From assembly GCA_029339505.1 (NCBI GenBank), contig JAQISU010000058.1:3115501-3179500 (forward strand): DNA of 64,000 nt, in the 5' to 3' direction. Under the pieces are notes generated by a model that had not been told where the DNA came from, searched no databases, and saw only the letters and a list, made by a program, of their open reading frames with translations. This stretch comes from Unio delphinus. Lineage: Eukaryota > Mollusca > Bivalvia > Unionida > Unionidae. Shown piece after piece: positions 52,101 through 61,100 of the stretch (the stretch's first letter is position 1; the number at the start of each line of letters is the position of its first letter). A program made the position numbers and the translations under genes.

Positions 52101-55100
52101 ATTAATTACTTTTGAGTTCTCTTCATGAAGCCAGTCTCGGGTTAATCCAGAGTTTTTTTTATAAACAATTGAAGTAAATTATGAAGCGCTACCGGTACAT
52201 TTAAATACATATATTGTAGCGACATCTGACCAACACTTTGCTTGAAGCACGTGGTGAATAATAAAAGAAAAACAATGGCAATCGTAATTTCAATATTTTT
52301 TTTTTATTAATAACAACAAATTTTAACACATATATATTATAACTAAATATTATTTGATTATTTAATTTGATATTCTTGTAGTCTAATACTTACGTGTATG
52401 TAAGTTTCGAGCAATCGGCTTGCCGGTATACTGTAGATATATTTCGCTATAACACAGCATCACTGCGCATCAGTCATATCAGTCGTTAAAAAAATTATTT
52501 ATCGTATAAGTCGCTCCTGCGTATAAGTCGCACACGTCATTTTTAAGAGAAAAAAACGAAAAAAAGTAGCGACTTATACCCCGGAAAATACGGTACACTG
52601 TTCTCTTACAATTTAATTACACCAATTGGATTTGCCATTCATACAGTATAAGGTCATATACAGTTCTTCAAATGTACTACAATACACTGTTCTCTACAAT
52701 TTAATTACACCAATTGGATTTGCCATTCATACAGTATAAGGTCATATACAGTTCATATACAGTTCTTCAAATGTACTACAATACACTGTTCTATACAATT
52801 TAATTACACCAATTGGATTTGCCATTCATACAGTATAAGGTCATATACAGTTCATATACAGTTCTTCAAATGTACTACAATACACTGTTCTCTTACAATT
52901 TAATTACACCAATTGGATTTGCCATTCATACAATATAATTGATATATATACCTCATTGTAGTTATTCTGCTATCGAGAAAAAGCAGCACAACAACTGGAA
53001 GAACAAGATGAGCCAACAGCTCAAGACACATCCCCCAACAAGAGTGGAGAGTGGAAGGAATCTGATTCGGGCATGGTGTGGGTTGTCAATTCTGGCAAAA
53101 AGAACAAAAATAATAAGGCCAGTTCTAATCCAAAAGGTCTTGGCCTTGGTAACAGTGCTGAAGAGATAAATGGGAAGGATCTGGATGATGAAGAAACATT
53201 CACAAAAGGTTGGTATTTTGGAACTTAATATGATTTTATATAATCCCAGAATTGTAAATATTCTAGACTACGTTGCTGTAAAGTGAGGTTTTAAGATGTG
53301 GCAAATAAACAAAATACTCCATCTCTTGTGTCATTCAGTAAACTTGGCATTGTTTTATTGCAAAATACGCATTTTTTTAATAACTTTTTTTAAATGAAGA
53401 AATTAATTTTTATAATTCTCGTTTTATGAGTTTACATTCTCTTTTGCTTATAATTTTATCATTCCTAATTTTAATAACTTGTTTGTGTTCACAGTATCTA
53501 CTGTTCAAGTACATTATTTGCATGTAGCAAAACTAAATTATGCAGAATGCATTCCTGTTGTGTGACATAAAAGTTACCGTAAGGTAAAAAGCTTTTTTCC
53601 AGGTAGATAAGTGGAATATTTCAAATGGTTAATGTGACTTTCCAGGTTTAATGCAAGAGAAAATTGTAAAATATTTATTTTTAGAATTGAATCACAGGTG
53701 GCACTTTTAGATATTGTACAAATGTATATATGTCAAGTTTCCACAGAAAAGAAATTTACTTGCTTTTCCAAGTATGCTTATCATCCTAATGTGTGTATAT
53801 TGTTTGTAATTTTTCTTCAGCCCTTCATAAAGCTGGCAAGCATATGGAAAACAGCATAGTTGCAGCTTATGTAGCCCTTCTTCTTGGCTGTTTAATACAG
53901 GATAACAGGGTAAATTATCGAAGGATGGTCATACATTTATCTTGCCGCTATCTTTCATTCTGCAGATATTGTCTTTCTTTTGACATCATGCATGCTGATA
54001 ACGTAGCTAATAACATTTACTTTGATACAATTTCTGTGCATGCCAAAGGATATGCTTGATCAAGCTGGAAAGGACATGCTCACAGATCATGTGATCACCA
54101 CCATTCTAAGCATAAAATTTGTACTAAAATATTTTTAAAAATTATCTTCCAATTTATTTTTTATGAGAACCATTCTGGAGTTAGCAAAACTATTAAGATT
54201 TTTGGTAAAGTGTTCATATTTAGAAGAATTTGAGAAAAATTCCAGAAAATCGTACTTTTCAGAATTAAAAAATTTCTTACATAGAAAATTGTGTATGTTA
54301 TAAGATGATTGACTGGTATATTGAATATAGTTTTTCAATGTGAAAATAAAGTAGATAACAAATCGGTAAAGTAGGCTGTAAATAGGTTAAAAATATGGCA
54401 GAGGTGTAGAGAATAAAAGATGCAATAATTTTGTGAGAAAAACTAATTCTTCTAGGCATTTTTCAGGCAAAAATTGTTGAAAGAATTCAAGGTCGAGGAA
54501 TTGAAGGAATGAATCATTATATATTCATTTATTCTCATTGGACCTTAGTTGTTCTATGCCTATAGGAAGATGCAACATGATTGTATACTAGTTTGCAAGT
54601 TCATAAGCATTTTATTTATTCCAGATGGGATTTTTGGACTTCCCATAAAAATGTGCTAGGATTCCTGAAAAGTTCACTTATGAGATGGCATTTTGCCTTT
54701 AGTCTGAATAAATGTATAATTACTAAAAATCAGATAAAGTGTAATATAGGTTATTTTACATATTTTACAAATATAACAGGTCACAAAATGTTTTCAGCGG
54801 AATTTTGACCTGGAATATCATGAAAACAAGAACATAAGTGCTCACATAAATGAATGATTGATATCAATGTTATTTTAAAAAAGTCATTTATGTTTTTTTT
54901 TTTTAAAAAAGACAACCAGGAGTATTGAAATTTGCTTATTTTTCTCCATTGACTGGAGTCTGAATGAGTATCACCATGCAAAAATTGTTTACTGAAACAT
55001 CTCATTTTTCTACCATCTGTTTCATACTAAAGACCAAATGGACAAGCAATCATTTGCCTTTAAAACTCAAATTTAAATAAAATTGCAGCTTAAAGCTCTT

Positions 55101-58100
55101 AGTTAACAATAGCAGGTGGCACTTTGAATAAGTGTAACAACTTTTTTCATGCAATAAAAACTTTCACTTGCTTGTCAGTCATAAATTGTCCATGGGATTA
55201 CCGTTATGTAAATTTTCCCCCACCCCGTTAGGTTCGATGCTCCATCCTGCATATTATAAACGGTAGCTTAGTGACTATCATGTCAGTAATGCAGACAAAA
55301 GGATGCAATTTAATCCAACAAATATACTAGCCAGGGCTAGCTACTGTGTCATGACATTAGACATTGTAATTTACTTAAGTTACCTTAGCACTAAAATACA
55401 CCAAGCCAGTCTAGTCGATTTAGAAAGGATACAATTTCATTTTGTGCTTTAAATAAACAAAACAAAGCCATCTGTTGCAATGACATTATTTAGTGATACT
55501 TCAGATATTACTATGAACTACATATTTACTTATACGTTTTGTACATGTAATCAATATCCTTGTTATGTTTCAATATATTTTGCAGCTGTATGCCGAGCAA
55601 GTCAAATCTTTCCTCCCAGATGGCAAATTTGAAACCATGGTCTACATGCTTAAAAAATTCCTTGGTTTCATGAATTTGACTGTAAGTATTTTGGTATTTT
55701 ATTTAGTATTGTACATTCCAATGAATGATTTAATTACTTTGCACCCTTCCAGCCCAAGACTGAACTACTGCTAATAACATTTGCTGGGGTTGCTATTAGT
55801 CTTCCATGAAATTTTCTCATTTCCCTTTACCTCCACTTTATAGATCAACAAACAGCACCACCTGTCAGAAATACTTGATGTAGGTCAGGAGATTTGGTAA
55901 TTATATCAACAGAAATAATAAGTTAATATACAAGTCTGTTTGATTCTATATACCAGTAAAGCTTATTCAGTTGCTGGTGTCCAGCATATGTTATCCATCC
56001 TGCATCCATTAACACAATTTTTTTATTATTGAATGTCCTTTTGAAACTATTGGGACAATTGTCATGAAACTTACTAACACATTCATGTCATGGTCTGTTT
56101 GGTCCTAATTGAAAATTGTGCACCTTGTTTATACAGTATGACCACCATAGCAACCATGTTACAAATATTACTCAACTACTACTGACTATATGATCCTATC
56201 ACTAAAAGACCTTATGGTGTCTAGTTAGTCCAAAATGACACTGGTGCCAATCTGAAATCTGCAACGAAACCCCTGCGAAGATCCTGTTGCTATTTGTGAA
56301 TATTTTTTAAAAAAATCACAATGGGTTTAGAGACATTGTATGGTGTCAAGTTAGACCTAGCTGAAACCGATGCTGATCTAAGAGTTAATATGGCCACCAT
56401 GTCATCCATCTTGACAGTTTTGTTATCTCTACATCTCCTGAATAGATGGTTATATTGACATGAGGTTTGTTCTAAAATACCTTTTTTGTGATTTGTCTTT
56501 GGTCCATAAATGGTGCCTATTGGACATCCTGTATGACATTCAGTGTGTCTGATGACATACTCATCCTGCAAGAATGGTGATCGTAGTTAGTGGGGGGGGG
56601 GAGTTTGTTGAAACAATTTCACTTGATGTCTTGACAGTTATAAATGAAAATGGTAACGATATGACATCCACTATGACCACTTTTGTTTAAAATTTATGGA
56701 CATAATCAAAGAGTTCTTAGAGTGCATAGTTATGCATATATTATAATGGTGTCCCATGGACATTCAGTGCTACTGTTTGTCGTGAAAATTGTGAACTCTA
56801 CTCCTTAATGTATGGTTGTCTACATTAGGATGTACATTTAATAAAAGCTTGTAATGTGTACTTGATACTAGAATGAAACTGATCTGACCACTGGTATTTT
56901 GGACCTGAATACGGGTGTACGTTTTTTTTGGCAAAAAATACGTTTTTTAATTTAAAAATGATATTAAAATTTCTTTGGAATTGTCAGTTTAGACAGCGCT
57001 CTCGGTTCCATTTTGACAGAATATATCACATGTATATACAAATTTAGTTCTATAATACGATTGATTCCTTCGCAAATCGAGGCTACCAGGCCTGTCGTTA
57101 TCCGCCATATTGGATTTTGCAATAGTTACCGCTGTTGCTGTATCTAGTCTTCGTAACATTCAGCTTCTAATCATGATAAATTGGAATACAGAATTTTCTC
57201 CAGGAGAAATAGGAGAGAACTGGAAGGATATTTGTGCCGTCTTGTATAGATTTGTGAAACGATATAGTAAAGGAGAAAATATTGACATTTTGTAAATTGT
57301 GTAATGTGATTTCGCTATTGGGCACGGAGGCGCCCATGAAATGCAAGAACACGAAAAAGCTAATAAACATCAGCTTCCTGCTTCATCACACACAACTCAG
57401 TCTGAACTTACGACGTAGATAAATGACAGAGAGAACCTTAATATACATTGATCAAAATTTGATTTTTAAATTTCTTTTAGAAATAAACTTTCCTTTTCAG
57501 TTACTAGTGTTGTTTGTGATTTATTTTGCACACGTTTTTCAGACATTAAAATTGCAAAAGATAATTCTTATGCTTGAACGAAAACATTTCAATAAGAAAA
57601 TCTCAGAACTGAGATAATCAATGAAAGTTGGTACTTTGGAATCAATGATTAAAAAAGAAACAAGGCGTGGAAAGGGCTCCTATAAATACTGTGTGTTTGA
57701 GTGTGTTGCACTCTTGCACCTTTTGAATGGACACCCATATGGAACATGATACAACTCCAGAAGGTACAAATGTGCAACATGTGCATCTTTGACATTAAAT
57801 AATTATGTAAGGCACTGTCCAACTTTACTGATGGTTGTATATGTTGCAAATAGATATATATGCATTGAAATTTAAAAATAAGTATTTGTTCCTGAAAATC
57901 AGTATTTTTGTCACAAGTAATCAGTATTTTTGCACTCGGGGGTTGGCAGCTATGTTACCTATCCATGATATTGGACACATTTTGGTATCATTGCAGATAT
58001 GATATTGGGCGTGACATAGACCTATTAGATCTTTAGCCAGTTTGATCTCAATCTACCAAAATCCCTCTTTCTGTTTTTAGAATGAAATCTGTCATGGGTT

Positions 58101-61100
58101 TTATCTTGGCTTGTTTTGAATTTGAGCCTCTGGCCCACACTCTGCTAAAGTTAAAAAGTTACTATCATACAAGACATGTTTCCTGATAGCTATAGCTTCC
58201 GCATGCAGGGTAAGCAAGCTACATGCCTTTTCCAATTACCCAACCTATCTTCAGTTTAGATCAGATGGTTTGGTGGTCATCTGGACACAGCCAGGCCTTG
58301 TAGCCAAAAGTAGGCTACTTTCTGTCAGTAACCAAAGAGTCATCATTCACTCTGTCTTTTCATAGACAGGTCAAGAGCAGCAGCCATGCAAGATCATGTT
58401 CGCACTCTTAAGCACTACTTGAAACACACAGATGCAACTCATGGATGCACAAAGACTCCTCAATCCCTTGCTTCATGTCTGAATTGCATCAAACATTCTG
58501 CATGTGTTATAGTCCAAAACAGCTTATGCTTATGCTTATGGATTACTATCAGGGTCAGTCATTTGTTTATCTGTGTGATAGTTCAAAACAGCTTATTCCA
58601 TGGATTGCTGTCAGGGTCAGTCATTTGTTGGATATCTAGGTGATAGTCCAAAACAGCTTATTCTATGGATTGCTGTCAGGGTCAGTCATTTGTTGGATAT
58701 CTAGGTGATAGTCCAAAACAGCTTATGCCATGGATTACTGTCAGGGTCTGTCATCTGTTTATCTGTGTGATAGTTCAAAACAGCTTATGCTATGGATTGC
58801 TGTCAGGGTCAGTTATCTGTTTTCCATCCATCTATCTTCCAGCTATAAGCACAAGTACGATATTGCTACTCCACCTAAACTGCTAAGAGTATTTCCATAC
58901 ACTTTACTCACACATTCATTGCAAGATCTGGGGTTTTTTCTACTTGAAACTGGTAGTACTCAGTTATAAAATATGGCCACCTTTATGATTTACTTGGAAA
59001 TCTTTTTGTTACTCTTCCAGCAGGGTTCTTATGGTCCTTGAAGGTCTTTGACATTTTGGGGAAAATGAAGTACCATTTTCAAGGCCTCGAAAGTTTGGGA
59101 AAATCTAGCAGATTACCATGAGCTTTTTAAGTTTTTGAAACTTGAAATAAATCCAGACCTTTTTTTAAACAGCAACTTTAATGTACACTTTGCTGTCAGG
59201 GTCAGTCATTTGTTGGATATCTAGGTGATAGTCCAAAACAGCTTATGCCATGGATTACTGTCAGGGTCAGTCATTTGTTGGATATCTAGGTGATAGTCCA
59301 AAACAGCTTATGCCATGGATTACTGTCAGGGTCTGTCATCTGTTTATCTGTGTGATAGTTCAAAACAGCTTATGCTATGGATTGCTGTCAGGGTCAGTTA
59401 TCTGTTTTCCATCCATCTATCTTCCAGCTATAAGCACAAGTATGATATTGCTACTCCACCTAAACTGCTAAGAGTATTTCCATACACTTTACTCACACAT
59501 TCATTGCAAGATCTGGGGTTTTTTCTACTTGAAACTGGTAGTACTCAGTTATAAAATATGACCACCTTTATGATTTACTGGGAAATCTTTTTGTTACTCT
59601 TCCAGCAGGGTTCTTATGGTCCTTGAAGGTCTTTGACATTTTGGGGAAAATGAAGTACCATTTTCAAGGCCTCGAAAGTTTGGGAAAATCTAACAAATTA
59701 CCATGAGCTTTTTAAGTTTTTGAAACTTGAAATAAATCCAGACCTTTTTTTAAACAGCAACTTTAGTGTACACTTAATGCAGTGCTAATGTCTGTTAAGA
59801 AAAACAGTTTATTTTGTATTAAATAATAACAATGAATGTTAACCTATGTTCCAGATCATTATAAAGCAAGTTTAGGAAATTAATTATAGTTTGAATCTCA
59901 TTATTAAACAATATTGTAGTATTATGAATTCATTGTTTTCTGAAAATGTTAGCAAAAATGGGTCTTGGAAATCTCTGTTTGTAGTCTTTGAAAGTTTAGG
60001 AAAAGTCTTTGAATTTCTCATTCAGAATACTATCCAGAGCAGATGGTCATATTGATAATGGGTTTATTCAAGAAGATTAATCATGATTTCTACATTGTCC
60101 ATAATGGCCCTTCAGACAACCAGGAAGACTTATTAAAATGGCGTTTTGGTTCTAAATGAAATTGGTGATGATCAGGTTTCCAAGTTCAAGAATGGTGGCC
60201 ATTTGTGTGAATATTATCACTAATATTCCATGAATAGACGTCTTTTCGAATAATATTCTTCTTGAAATATTTTATCGATTCTGATTCAAAATGTTATTGA
60301 CATAACTTTTCCAATAAAATACTTCTTGAAATATTTTATCGATTCTGATTCAAAATGTTATTGACATGGCTTTTCCAATAAAATACTTCTTTAAATAATT
60401 TATCGATTCTAATTCAAAATGTTATTGACATGACTTTTCCAATAAAATACTTCTCTAAATATTTTATAGATTCTGATTCAAAATATTGTAGATTTGACTT
60501 CCAAAATAACCACAAGTGAAGCAGTTTTGGAAAAGAACCTAATTGAGTCAAAGGTCATTGAATGCATTTTATGAACACATTAGATTTTATACATTTATAA
60601 CTCCTATTGAATGATCATGTATTGTATAGTATTTAACTGTATTGGCTTGTAAGCTTGATAACACAAGATTCAGATTGTAAGTACTTCTGATGTATGTCTT
60701 GACATCATTAAGACAATTTTGTGGATTTTCTCTGTGATACTAGTTCACTTTGCTTGGTATCATTAAGACAATTTTGTGGATTCTCGGTGATCCTAGTTCA
60801 CTTTGCTCGACATCATTAAGACAATTTTGTGGCTTTTCTCTGTGATACTAGTTCTTTTTGCTTGAGATTAAGACAATTTTATGGATTTTCTTGGTGATCC
60901 TAGTTCACTTTGCTTGACATCATTAAGACAATTTTGTGGATTTTCTTGGTGATCCTAGTTAACTTGCTTTGACATCATTAAGACAGTTTTGTGGATTTTC
61001 TCTGTGTTACTAGTTCGCTTTGCTTGACATCATTAAGACAATTTATTTTGTGGATTTTCTTTGTGATACTAGTACACTTTGTCCGACATTAAGACAATTT

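Larger units (their letters stand above)
50928..52593 (-). mobile_element. 1.67-kb pogo/Tc1-mariner-like element carrying only a DNA-binding domain
   Basis: The ends CCGTATTTTCCGCCC and CCCCGGAAAATACGG are inverted, with TA on each side (50926-50927, 52594-52595). ATAAGTCGCTCCTG is repeated near both ends. It is inserted in an 88-bp tandem unit, whose other copies give the empty site. It contains a 57-codon minus-strand frame and a 128-bp tandem array. Confidence 0.9.

Noticed and set aside
58386..59554. Series of similar small open frames ([13 protein letters not shown])
   Set aside because: They are by-products of the 65-bp repeat and the 585-bp duplication; the repetition explains their similarity.
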